Translations under genes and position numbers: made by a program
From: Rhizobiaceae bacterium
Lineage (GTDB): Bacteria; Pseudomonadota; Alphaproteobacteria; Rhizobiales; Rhizobiaceae
Reading direction: 5' to 3'
Assembly (NCBI GenBank): GCA_004299545.1
Contig: SCRB01000162.1
Location: forward strand, 1 to 5,130
Length of the DNA: 5,130 bases
The notes under the pieces: model-generated
Told to the model about the DNA's origin: nothing
Database searches by the model: none
What the model saw: the letters and a program-made list of their open reading frames with translations, nothing else
Shown: positions 1-5,130 of the stretch, one piece after another
Layout of the letters: each line of letters begins with the position of its first letter
How positions within the stretch are numbered: position 1 is the stretch's first letter

Positions 1-13
1 GCTCTTCCGATCT
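1..13. other. Illumina adapter remnant at the contig end (not genomic)
   Basis: The first 13 bases, GCTCTTCCGATCT, exactly equal the 3' end of the Illumina TruSeq/paired-end adapter. Position at the extreme end of the window fits an untrimmed read end carried into the assembly. The genomic sequence therefore starts at about base 14, and no reading frame should be extended into these bases even though the frame of the first gene stays open through them. Confidence 0.93.
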
Positions 14-522
14 GCAGGCGGCGCATGGGACATCTCCTCCCGGATCTCGCCTGCTTCAAGGACCCAGTGGAAGCGGAGATGATCGGGATCAACGGTGCGC
101 GCTTCGAGGCGACCGAAGATGCCGAAACAAATTTCAAGCTGTTCATGCCCGAGAGCCATGGAGCGGCAAGCGTGGCGGGCGGGACTGCGCTTGTCGCGCA
201 AATACGCGCCAATGCCGATATTTGTCACGCGATCGAGGAAATCTGCCGGCTCCACCGCATCCGGAACGCCGCCATCCACGGCATAGGCAGCCTTATCGGC
301 GTGGAATTCACGGACGGAATGGTCGTCGATTCCTTCGCAACGGAAGTCCTCATCACCAGAGGCGAGCTTTCCGACGAGCAAGGCGAGCCGGCATGCCGTC
401 TCGACATCGCGCTGGTCGATATGGACGGCGCCATATGGGAGGGTACGGTGAAGCGCGGCGTGAACCCGGTCTGCGTCACCTTCGAGGTGCTGATCGAGGA
501 GAAAATGCCGACGCCGCGCTGA
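14..522 (+). CDS. PCC/DUF296 domain protein, 5'-truncated (two-domain type)
   Basis: Member of the plants-and-prokaryotes-conserved (PCC, formerly DUF296) family; the biochemical role of the bacterial proteins is unknown, so none is assigned. The frame is open from the adapter junction and no start is certain: ATG at 25 has no clear ribosome binding site and falls inside a conserved segment. Counting from that Met, residues 2-42 (GHLLPDL, then a segment ending ETNFKLFMPE) resemble the end of a first PCC domain plus linker, as in two-domain proteins of about 290 residues. Residues 55-157 form a second PCC domain, with HGIGSLIGVEF at 85-95 and a C-terminal strand pair ending VTFEVLI. In that domain the usual HxH and GGH histidines appear as RLD (125-127) and EGT (139-141), so its metal site looks lost. 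It ends 12 bp before the convergent synthetase gene. Family fairly sure; two-domain structure inferred. Confidence 0.8.
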
Positions 523-534
523 TCGACGGGAGGC

Positions 535-2154
535 TTATTGCCCCGGTCCCGCCGCGCCAAACACGCCGCGCCGTTCGATCTCCTCGCGGATCATCTTCTT
601 GGTGATCTTGCCATAGGCGGATTTCGGCAGTTCATTCCAGAAGAGAACGTGCTTCGGAAGCTTGTAGCGCGCCATCTTGCCGTCGAGCCAACCCCTCAGG
701 TCGATGCTCTGTGGATCGGCGCCGGAGCGCGGCACGCAGACGGCCACCCCGATTTCCCCCCAGACCGGGTCCGGCATGCCGAGCACCGCAACCTCGCTGA
801 TGTCGGGATGGAGGAGGATTTTTTCCTCGATCTCGCGCGGATAGATGTTAGAGCCGCCGGAAATGTACATATCGGAGGCCCGGCCCGTAATATAGAGGAA
901 GCCCTCCTCGTCCATATGGCCGAGATCGCCGGTGCGGAACCAGCCATTGCGAAAGGCTTTGGCGTTGGCCGCGGGATTCTCGTAATAGCCGGCGAAGACC
1001 GCCGGGCCGATGACGCAGATCTCGCCCGTCTCTCCGGCCGGGACCTCGTCGCCATCGTCGTTCTGGACCGCGATCCGCATGCCGGTGCGTGCAAAGCCGC
1101 ATGTGCCGATCCGGGCTTCGGGACTGTCCTCGATCGCGTGATAGGCGGGCGGCAGGAGCGTTATGTTTCCGGTGACTTCGCCGAGGCCGAAATATTGCAC
1201 CAGAACCGGCCCGAGCGTCTTCAGCGCGCGGATCTGATCGGCCCTGTACATCGGCGCGCCGGCATAGATGACATAGCGCAGCGAGGAATGGTCGAACCGC
1301 TCGACCACCGGATCCTCGACAAGCAATTTCACGATCGTCGGGACGGTGAAAAGGTTGGTCACACGCCATTTCTCGACCAGTTCCCAAGCTTCCGCCGGTT
1401 GCATCTTCTCGCCCGACAGCAGGATCGTCTTGACGCCGCGAGCGACCTGCACAAGCTGGTGCACGCCGGCACCGTGGGAAAGCGGCGCAACCACCAGCGA
1501 GGCGTCCTCTTCGGTGGTGCCCGGCATCAGGTCGCAGAGGTGATTCGTGATGACAAAGGCCATCTGGCCGTGCGTCAGGACGGCGGCTTTTGGCCGTCCC
1601 GTCGTTCCCGAGGTGAAGAAGAACCAGCAGGGATCGTCGCGCTCGACGGCGGCTTCCGCGACGTGCTGCCCGTCATACGTCTCGACGAGCGCGTCATAGC
1701 TTTCGCCGAAATCCGCCTCGCCGATCGCAACGACGAAATGGAGCGCGGGAGAGGCGGCGCGGCATGCCTTGGCATGCTCGGGAAAGCCTGCGCCGCAGAT
1801 CATGCCGCAGGCGCCGCTCGCCTCGGCGAGATAGGCGGCCTCGGAGGGCGATTGCCGGAAATTGGTCGGTACCCAGACCGCGCCGAGCCGAAAGCAGGCG
1901 AACATCGATTCGAACATCTGGTTGCAGTTTTGCGACTGAACCAGGACGCGATCGCCCTTCGAAACTCCGAACCGCGCCGAAAGCGCCGTGGCCATGGCGT
2001 CGACGCGGCGTTCGAACGCACGCCACGACCACTCCCTTTCCCCCCAGACGAATGCCGTCCGGTCCGGGAACCGCCGCGCCGATTGGGTCAGGAAATGCGC
2101 CAGATTCATCACGCGTGTGGACGCCGGTGAAACGGCCTTTCCGGAAGTTGTCAT
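535..2154 (-). CDS. AMP-binding acyl-CoA synthetase (fatty/organic acid-CoA ligase)
   Basis: Adenylate-forming ligase of the ANL superfamily, expected to convert a carboxylic acid, ATP and CoA to acyl-CoA, AMP and PPi in the cytoplasm. The 539 residues are typical and all core motifs are present: ATP-binding P-loop FFTSGTTGRPKA (179-190), APLSHGAG (223-230), FGLGEVTGNIT (322-332, Glu326), GWFRTGD (404-410, ribose-binding Asp410), hinge segment GRASDMYISGGSNIYPREIE (424-443) and catalytic Lys516 in PKSAYGKITKK. The usual YGxTE motif is FGLGE, a Gly-for-Thr variant I recall from other acyl-CoA ligases. The ATG at 2154 has GGAG (2165-2168) 10 nt upstream. Met16 (ATG at 2109) begins a more family-typical MNLAHFLTQSARRFPD but lacks a clear ribosome site. 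The gene follows iclR by 43 bp on the same strand, probably as one transcript. Substrate unknown; the TRAP and SDR neighbours suggest a small organic acid rather than housekeeping fatty-acid activation. Confidence 0.93.
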   Translation of the reverse strand: MTTSGKAVSPASTRVMNLAHFLTQSARRFPDRTAFVWGEREWSWRAFERRVDAMATALSARFGVSKGDRVLVQSQNCNQMFESMFACFRLGAVWVPTNFRQSPSEAAYLAEASGACGMICGAGFPEHAKACRAASPALHFVVAIGEADFGESYDALVETYDGQHVAEAAVERDDPCWFFFTSGTTGRPKAAVLTHGQMAFVITNHLCDLMPGTTEEDASLVVAPLSHGAGVHQLVQVARGVKTILLSGEKMQPAEAWELVEKWRVTNLFTVPTIVKLLVEDPVVERFDHSSLRYVIYAGAPMYRADQIRALKTLGPVLVQYFGLGEVTGNITLLPPAYHAIEDSPEARIGTCGFARTGMRIAVQNDDGDEVPAGETGEICVIGPAVFAGYYENPAANAKAFRNGWFRTGDLGHMDEEGFLYITGRASDMYISGGSNIYPREIEEKILLHPDISEVAVLGMPDPVWGEIGVAVCVPRSGADPQSIDLRGWLDGKMARYKLPKHVLFWNELPKSAYGKITKKMIREEIERRGVFGAAGPGQ

Positions 2155-2197
2155 ACGTTTGCGTCTCCGCCTGTGTTCCGCTTGCCCGGTGGGGCTG

Positions 2198-3016
2198 TCA
2201 CGCCGCTTCGCCGCCGGCCGTCCGCCGCGGCGCGAACATTTCCGTCAGCCTGACCTCTATATGCCGAACCTCGGCCTCGATCGTCCCGGCCAACTGATGC
2301 TGGCGTTCCTCCCGCATCCTGCTGTCGATCGCAGCGATGCTGAGCGCACCCGCCACCCTGCCGTCGGGATAGCGCACGGCCATTCCTATCGCCCACGAAT
2401 TCGCCAGCACCAGGCCCGGATTGACCGACCAGCCGCGTGCCCGCGTTTCCTGAACCATGCGCCGGATCAAGTCTGCCGTATAGCGTGGAAACCGCGCGGC
2501 GACGAAAGCGGCATTGGCGGCGATAATGCCCTCGATCTCATGGTCGGGCAGGCAAGCCAGCATGGCCATCGAGCCGGCACCGATACCAAGCGGATGCTGG
2601 TGGCCGGCCTGAAGCAAATGCGTGCGGATGGGAAACGCTCCCTCCTCCCGATGCAGGCAAAGGGCGTGATCCTGCCGCCGGATCGAAAAGAAGCTCGTAT
2701 CCTCGCTATCGGTGGAAATCCTCCTCAAACTCCCGACGGCGATTTCGAGAACGCTGTAGCGGGAGGACGCCAGCGCGCCCAGAACAAAAGCCTCCTCGCC
2801 GAGAAAATACTTCCTCGTTTCGCTCTCCTGTTCCACCAGCCCGGCGCGGATCAGCGCCAGCAGCAGACGGCGCGCGGTCGGCTTGTTCAGCCCGCTTTGC
2901 GAAACGATTTCGGCAAGGCTGATGCCCGCCTGGGCATGACGCCTGACAAGCGCCAGAAGCGCCAGTGCGCGGTCGACGCTCTGCGAGCCCGCGGGCAGAC
3001 GTTCGGTTTCCCTCAA
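2198..3016 (-). CDS. IclR-family transcriptional regulator
   Basis: DNA-binding regulator of 272 residues, the normal IclR length. An N-terminal winged helix-turn-helix covers about residues 11-72 (SVDRALALLALV, ISLAEIVSQSGLNKPTARRLLLAL, with LNKPTARRL as the likely recognition helix). The effector-binding domain covers about 85-262, with HPLGIGAGSMAMLA (141-154), GWSVNPGLVLANSWAIGMAV (195-214) and PDGRVAGALSIAA (217-229). The frame stays open far upstream, antisense to the SDR gene, so the start must be chosen. TTG at 3016 has AGGTGGAGG (3022-3030) with a 5-nt gap; GTG at 3028 is in frame but has no good ribosome site. It is divergent from the SDR and upstream of the acyl-CoA synthetase, the usual position of an IclR protein that controls its neighbours. 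Sensing an intermediate of the pathway is inference. Family certain, start moderately sure. Confidence 0.93.
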   Translation of the reverse strand: MRETERLPAGSQSVDRALALLALVRRHAQAGISLAEIVSQSGLNKPTARRLLLALIRAGLVEQESETRKYFLGEEAFVLGALASSRYSVLEIAVGSLRRISTDSEDTSFFSIRRQDHALCLHREEGAFPIRTHLLQAGHQHPLGIGAGSMAMLACLPDHEIEGIIAANAAFVAARFPRYTADLIRRMVQETRARGWSVNPGLVLANSWAIGMAVRYPDGRVAGALSIAAIDSRMREERQHQLAGTIEAEVRHIEVRLTEMFAPRRTAGGEAA

Positions 3017-3021
3017 TCGAT

Positions 3022-3030
3022 CCTCCACCT
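3022..3030 (-). promoter_or_regulatory. Ribosome binding site that supports a TTG start for iclR
   Basis: On the minus strand the sequence reads AGGTGGAGG, then 5 nt, then TTG (3016-3014). The GGAGG part is the strongest Shine-Dalgarno match in the leader and favours TTG over the in-frame GTG at 3028, which it overlaps. The spacing is at the short end of normal. Confidence 0.6.
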
Positions 3031-3047
3031 GGCCATAATATGGACCA
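3029..3047. promoter_or_regulatory. Candidate IclR operator A (in the iclR leader)
   Basis: This 19-bp site is centred at 3038, just before the iclR ribosome site. The core CCATAATATGG (3033-3043) is a perfect palindrome around a central A. Against a pattern built from the three sites of this window (TGGTCCATANTATGGACCA) the right arm matches 9 of 9 and the left 6 of 9; removing a one-base shift would add a matching TGG. The 15-bp word at 3034-3048 recurs identically at 4025-4039. If the promoter proposed at 3065-3093 is right, the site lies just downstream of the iclR transcript start, which suits autorepression. The binding protein is inferred. Confidence 0.55.
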
Positions 3048-3064
3048 GAGACGCATCTCGTTTC

Positions 3065-3093
3065 ATTATTATCGCCGCATTTCCCTATTGCAA
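3065..3093 (-). promoter_or_regulatory. Candidate sigma-70-type promoter of iclR
   Basis: On the minus strand, TTGCAA (3093-3088) and AATAAT (3070-3065) are separated by 17 nt, matching TTGACA in 4 of 6 and TATAAT in 5 of 6 positions. Transcription would begin near 3058, giving a leader of about 40 nt that contains operator A and the ribosome site. TTGCAA is its own reverse complement and could also serve a plus-strand promoter, but no convincing -10 follows at the right distance on that strand. Confidence 0.4.
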
Positions 3094-3134
3094 CTCCGTA
3101 TGATCCATGGACGATTATCAGGAGAAGGACCTTT

Positions 3135-3153
3135 CGATCCATATCATGGACCC
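3135..3153. promoter_or_regulatory. Candidate IclR operator C (upstream of the SDR gene)
   Basis: This palindrome is centred at 3144, with arms TCCAT and ATGGA around ATC (3138-3150). It fits the pattern shared with sites A and D in 14 of 18 arm positions and ends 28 bp before the GTG start of the SDR, a place where bound protein would affect SDR transcription. A weaker half site, TCCATGGACGA, lies at 3104-3114. The assignment rests on similarity to the two sites that share an identical 15-mer. Confidence 0.45.
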
Positions 3154-3167
3154 TATGGTAATACTTC

Positions 3168-3173
3168 AGGAGG
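3168..3173 (+). promoter_or_regulatory. Ribosome binding site that fixes the SDR start at GTG 3182
   Basis: A perfect AGGAGG lies 8 nt before the GTG at 3182-3184. This favours GTG over the in-frame ATG at 3107, which would add 25 residues encoded across the operator region, and over the ATG at 3194, which would be too far from it. Confidence 0.8.
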
Positions 3174-3181
3174 AAAGCTCG

Positions 3182-3979
3182 GTGGCTGGTCGCATGAGCG
3201 GAAAAGCGGTGCTCGTCGTCGGTGGGGGAGGCCCAGCGGAAGGATTGAACAATGGCAAGGCCGCGGCGCTTCTCTATGCGCGCGAAGGCGCGAACGTGAT
3301 CGTCGCCGATCTCAGCCTCGACGCCGCCGGGCGGAGCTGCGAAGCGATTATACAGGAAGGCGGCAAGGCAACGGCGCTTGGCGCCGATGTGACCTCGTCG
3401 GAAAGCCTCGCGAAAATGGCGGCGGACGCGAGAGCGGCGTTTGGCCGGATCGACGTGCTTCATAACAATGTCGGCATCGCGGAGACCGGCGGACCGGTGG
3501 AAACCAGCGAGGAAAGCTGGAACCGCGTCATCACCGTCAACCAGACCGGCATCTTCCTCTGTTGCAAGCACGTCCTGCCGGTCATGACCGAACAGGGCAA
3601 GGGCGCGATCGTCAATATCGGGTCGGCGGCCTCGATGCGCTGGATCGGCTTCCCCTACGCCGCCTATACCGCGTCGAAAGCCGCCGTGCTGGCGCTGACA
3701 CGGAACATCGCCATGCAATATGCAGCGCAAGGCATCCGCGCCAATTGTGTCGTGCCGGGCCTGATGGACACGCCGATGGTCCGCGACGCGCTGGCGGAAC
3801 GCTATGGCGGCGATATCGAAACGATGATCGAGAAACGGAACAGCCAAAGCCCGACGGGAAAGATGGGCGATGCGTGGGATACGGCCTACGCCGCGCTGTT
3901 CCTCGCCTCGGACGAGGCTCGCTATGTCACGGGAACCCAGATCGTCGTCGATGGCGGGTTGACGGCGCGCTGTGTCTGA
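3182..3979 (+). CDS. Short-chain dehydrogenase/reductase (SDR), NAD(H)-type
   Basis: Classical SDR oxidoreductase of 265 residues, expected to interconvert an alcohol and a ketone on a small substrate in the cytoplasm. Rossmann strand 1 with a variant glycine loop is at 10-26 (VLVVGGGG, PAEGLNNGKA); Asp43 ends strand 2 and points to NAD(H) over NADP(H). Further landmarks are NNVG at 95-98 (variant of NNAG), Asn120 in VNQTG, Ser148 in NIGSAAS, and YTASK with Tyr162 and Lys166, so the Asn-Ser-Tyr-Lys tetrad is complete. PGLMDTPM (192-199) and the terminal VTGTQIVVDGGLT segment are typical. The glycine loop departs from TGxxxGIG and resembles the longer GPGWGNGKA type I recall from some SDRs. 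The gene is divergent from iclR and followed after 302 bp by dctP on the same strand. Substrate unknown; an acyl-CoA or hydroxy-acid intermediate of the same pathway is inference. Confidence 0.93.
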   Translation: MAGRMSGKAVLVVGGGGPAEGLNNGKAAALLYAREGANVIVADLSLDAAGRSCEAIIQEGGKATALGADVTSSESLAKMAADARAAFGRIDVLHNNVGIAETGGPVETSEESWNRVITVNQTGIFLCCKHVLPVMTEQGKGAIVNIGSAASMRWIGFPYAAYTASKAAVLALTRNIAMQYAAQGIRANCVVPGLMDTPMVRDALAERYGGDIETMIEKRNSQSPTGKMGDAWDTAYAALFLASDEARYVTGTQIVVDGGLTARCV

Positions 3980-4000
3980 GCGATGCGCATGCATCACAAT

Positions 4001-4030
4001 ATGACACATACGGGCAGCATATTTCATAAT
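4001..4030 (+). promoter_or_regulatory. Candidate sigma-70-type promoter of dctP
   Basis: ATGACA (4001-4006) and CATAAT (4025-4030) are separated by 18 nt, each matching its consensus in 5 of 6 positions. The -10 lies inside the proposed operator D, as in a repressed promoter. Transcription would begin near 4037 and leave an untranslated leader of about 245 nt before dctP. The presence of this promoter suggests that dctP need not depend on read-through from the SDR gene. Confidence 0.45.
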
Positions 4031-4038
4031 ATGGACCA
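4020..4038. promoter_or_regulatory. Candidate IclR operator D (overlaps the dctP -10)
   Basis: This site is centred at 4029; the right arm TATGGACCA matches the shared pattern fully and the left arm TATTTCATA in 6 of 9. The word CATAATATGGACCAG (4025-4039) is identical to that at operator A about 1 kb away. It also sits within a perfect inverted repeat, CATATT-tcat-AATATG (4018-4033), flanked by a looser pair, GGCAGCA (4013-4019) and TGTTGCC (4040-4046). Overlap with a promoter -10 fits repression of dctP by the neighbouring IclR protein. Confidence 0.55.
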
Positions 4039-4281
4039 GTGTTGCCGAGAAAATTCGTGAAAACAACCGCAGACTGGCCTTACTGCGCAAAAAACAGGGT
4101 TCAATATCCGGCGCTGCTGTGATCTATTTCAATGAGCAGGCCGCAACGCGTCACAATGTGGACTGTTGGAGGAAGGGGCTGACATCCATAGAGCGGCCTT
4201 GGGTTTCGGGCTTGCCGGCCGCATGTCTTCGCTGCAAGCGGAAGCGGCGGCGGAAGCGAACATTTCGGGAGGAACTACCAG
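4039..4281 (+). other. Long untranslated leader/spacer before dctP
   Basis: This is most of the 302-bp spacer between SDR and dctP. I find no convincing gene in it on either strand; the small open frames lack ribosome sites and recognisable protein sequence. It holds an inverted repeat, GCGGCC (4193-4198) with GGCCGC (4217-4222), able to form a 6-bp GC stem with an 18-nt loop and not followed by a T-run; a 9-bp direct repeat, GCGGAAGCG, at 4238-4246 and 4250-4258; and the dctP ribosome site GGGAGG at 4267-4272. No known riboswitch class was recognised. Confidence 0.45.
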
Positions 4282-5130
4282 ATGACGATCATGACACGCC
4301 GGGCCTTCGTCGGGACCACCGGCCTGGCAACACTGGCCTTGAGCATGCCTGCCGTGAAGCGCGCGCGGGCGGCCGATTTCCGCTATAAATACGCCAACAA
4401 CCTCCCCGTCACCCATCCGCTGAACATCAGGGCGAAGGAAGCGGCGGCCGCGATCTCGAAGGACACGAACGGCCGCTTCGAGATGCAGATATTCCCCAAT
4501 AATCAGTTGGGTTCGGACACCGACGTTCTCGGCCAGCTTCGTTCCGGCGCGGTGGAGTTCTTCACGCTCTCCGGCCTGATCCTCTCAACGCTGGTACCTG
4601 TCGCTTCCATCAACGGCATCGGCTTCGCCTTCCCGGACTACGCAACCGTATGGAAAGCGATGGACGGGGAACTCGGCGCTTATATCCGTGGCCAGATCGA
4701 CAAGGCCGGCCTCGTCGTCATGGAAAAGATCTGGGACAACGGTTTCCGGCAGATCACGTCGAGCACCAAGCCCATCGCCACCCCCGCCGATCTCAAGGGC
4801 TTCAAGATCCGCGTGCCGGTCAGTCCGCTCTGGACGTCGATGTTCGAGGCTTTCGGCGCCTCGCCGACCAGCATCAATTTCGCCGAGGTCTACACATCGC
4901 TGCAGACGAAAGTCGTCGAGGGGCAGGAAAATCCGCTCGCCATCATCCAGACGGCGAAGCTCTACGAGGTGCAGAAATACTGCTCCATGACCAACCATAT
5001 GTGGGACGGTTTCTGGTTCCTCGCCAACAAGGATATGTGGGACGCCGTGCCGAAGGACATCCAGGACGTCGTCGCCAAGCACATCAATGCGGCCGCCATC
5101 GAGGCCCGCAAGGACACGGCGGCGCTCAAC
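4282..5130 (+). CDS. dctP: TRAP transporter solute-binding protein, DctP family (3'-truncated)
   Basis: Periplasmic solute-binding subunit of a tripartite ATP-independent periplasmic (TRAP) transporter, which delivers a carboxylate-type substrate to the membrane subunits DctQ and DctM. The 283 visible residues lack about the last 50. ATG at 4282 follows GGGAGG (4267-4272) at a normal distance. The signal peptide carries a twin-arginine motif, TRRAFVG (5-11), a short hydrophobic stretch GLATLALSM (14-22) and a likely cut after ARA30, so export may use Tat. Family marks are NQLGSDTDVLGQLRSGAVEF (74-93), LKGFKIRVP with the carboxylate-binding Arg177 (171-179), and FAEVYTSLQTKVVEGQENPLA (200-220) with the conserved Asn217. 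That last segment has Lys210 where Gly is usual. No stop occurs before the window edge; dctQ and dctM would be expected to follow. The ligand cannot be named. Confidence 0.95.
   Translation, partial: MTIMTRRAFVGTTGLATLALSMPAVKRARAADFRYKYANNLPVTHPLNIRAKEAAAAISKDTNGRFEMQIFPNNQLGSDTDVLGQLRSGAVEFFTLSGLILSTLVPVASINGIGFAFPDYATVWKAMDGELGAYIRGQIDKAGLVVMEKIWDNGFRQITSSTKPIATPADLKGFKIRVPVSPLWTSMFEAFGASPTSINFAEVYTSLQTKVVEGQENPLAIIQTAKLYEVQKYCSMTNHMWDGFWFLANKDMWDAVPKDIQDVVAKHINAAAIEARKDTAALN

Noticed and set aside
419..438. ATATGGAC and CCATATGG inside the PCC gene as another operator copy
   Set aside because: The spacing and arms do not match the 19-bp pattern, and the bases simply encode the conserved VDMDGAIWEG segment.
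538..2130. 530-residue open frame on the plus strand over the acyl-CoA synthetase
   Set aside because: It mirrors the synthetase codons, is rich in Arg, Asp, Ala and Gly with no recognisable domain, and the opposite strand carries every ANL motif.
3107..3181. ATG at 3107 as start of the SDR
   Set aside because: It would add 25 residues not typical of SDRs, overlap the candidate operator, and ignore the perfect AGGAGG placed 8 nt before GTG 3182.
3982..3995. GATGC-gcat-GCATC hairpin just after the SDR stop as a terminator
   Set aside because: The stem is only 5 bp and is followed by ACAATATG with no run of T, so it does not qualify as an intrinsic terminator.
3017..4090. Upstream extension of the iclR frame to a 630-residue protein, antisense to the SDR gene
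   Set aside because: The extra residues show no family resemblance, lie wholly opposite a clear SDR gene and across the control region, and the IclR domain begins right after the TTG at 3016. An open antisense frame is expected in GC-rich coding DNA.
4071..4092. TGGCCTTACTGCGC as a sigma-54 promoter
   Set aside because: The distance between the GG and GC elements is too short for the -24/-12 arrangement.
3994..4160. Near-repeat TCACAATATG (3994-4003) and TCACAATGTG (4151-4160)
   Set aside because: Only 10 bp with one mismatch, no symmetry and no link to a promoter element; likely chance.
4119..4416. Small open frames in the spacer before dctP (4119-4388 plus, 4129-4416 minus) and a 16-codon frame at 4132-4182
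   Set aside because: The longer two run into dctP in other frames, none has a good ribosome site, and their Arg/Cys-rich products resemble no family I know.

Overview
The window looks like a piece of an alphaproteobacterial genome, most likely from the Hyphomicrobiales (Rhizobium/Mesorhizobium-like). This rests on the high GC coding sequence with strong third-position GC, the gene families present and their arrangement, not on any marker gene. It sits at a contig end: bases 1-13 read GCTCTTCCGATCT, the end of the Illumina TruSeq adapter, so they are not genomic. The last gene runs off the right edge.

Layout from left to right. At 14-522 (+) is the 3' part of a two-domain PCC/DUF296 protein whose beginning is missing. 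It converges, with a 12-bp gap, on a minus-strand pair: an AMP-binding acyl-CoA synthetase (535-2154) and, upstream of it in the same direction, an IclR-family regulator (2198-3016) with a probable TTG start. A 165-bp AT-rich divergent control region (3017-3181) separates iclR from a plus-strand short-chain dehydrogenase/reductase (GTG start, 3182-3979). A 302-bp spacer (3980-4281) with its own likely promoter leads to dctP, the solute-binding protein of a TRAP transporter (4282 to beyond 5130). No RNA gene, CRISPR array, insertion sequence or transposase was seen.

Together the genes read as a small carboxylic-acid catabolic cluster. A TRAP transporter would bring in an organic acid, the acyl-CoA synthetase would activate it to a CoA thioester, the SDR would oxidise or reduce a hydroxyl/keto group, and the IclR protein would control the set. 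The substrate cannot be read from the sequence.

The most interesting signal is regulatory. An identical 15-bp word, CATAATATGGACCAG, lies in the iclR leader (3034-3048) and again about 1 kb away, overlapping the -10 of the candidate dctP promoter (4025-4039). A third related palindrome lies 28 bp before the SDR start (3135-3153). All three fit an imperfect 19-bp palindrome, TGGTCCATANTATGGACCA, and are good candidates for the operator of the local IclR regulator. The window otherwise holds recognisable families, and I see no wholly new system.
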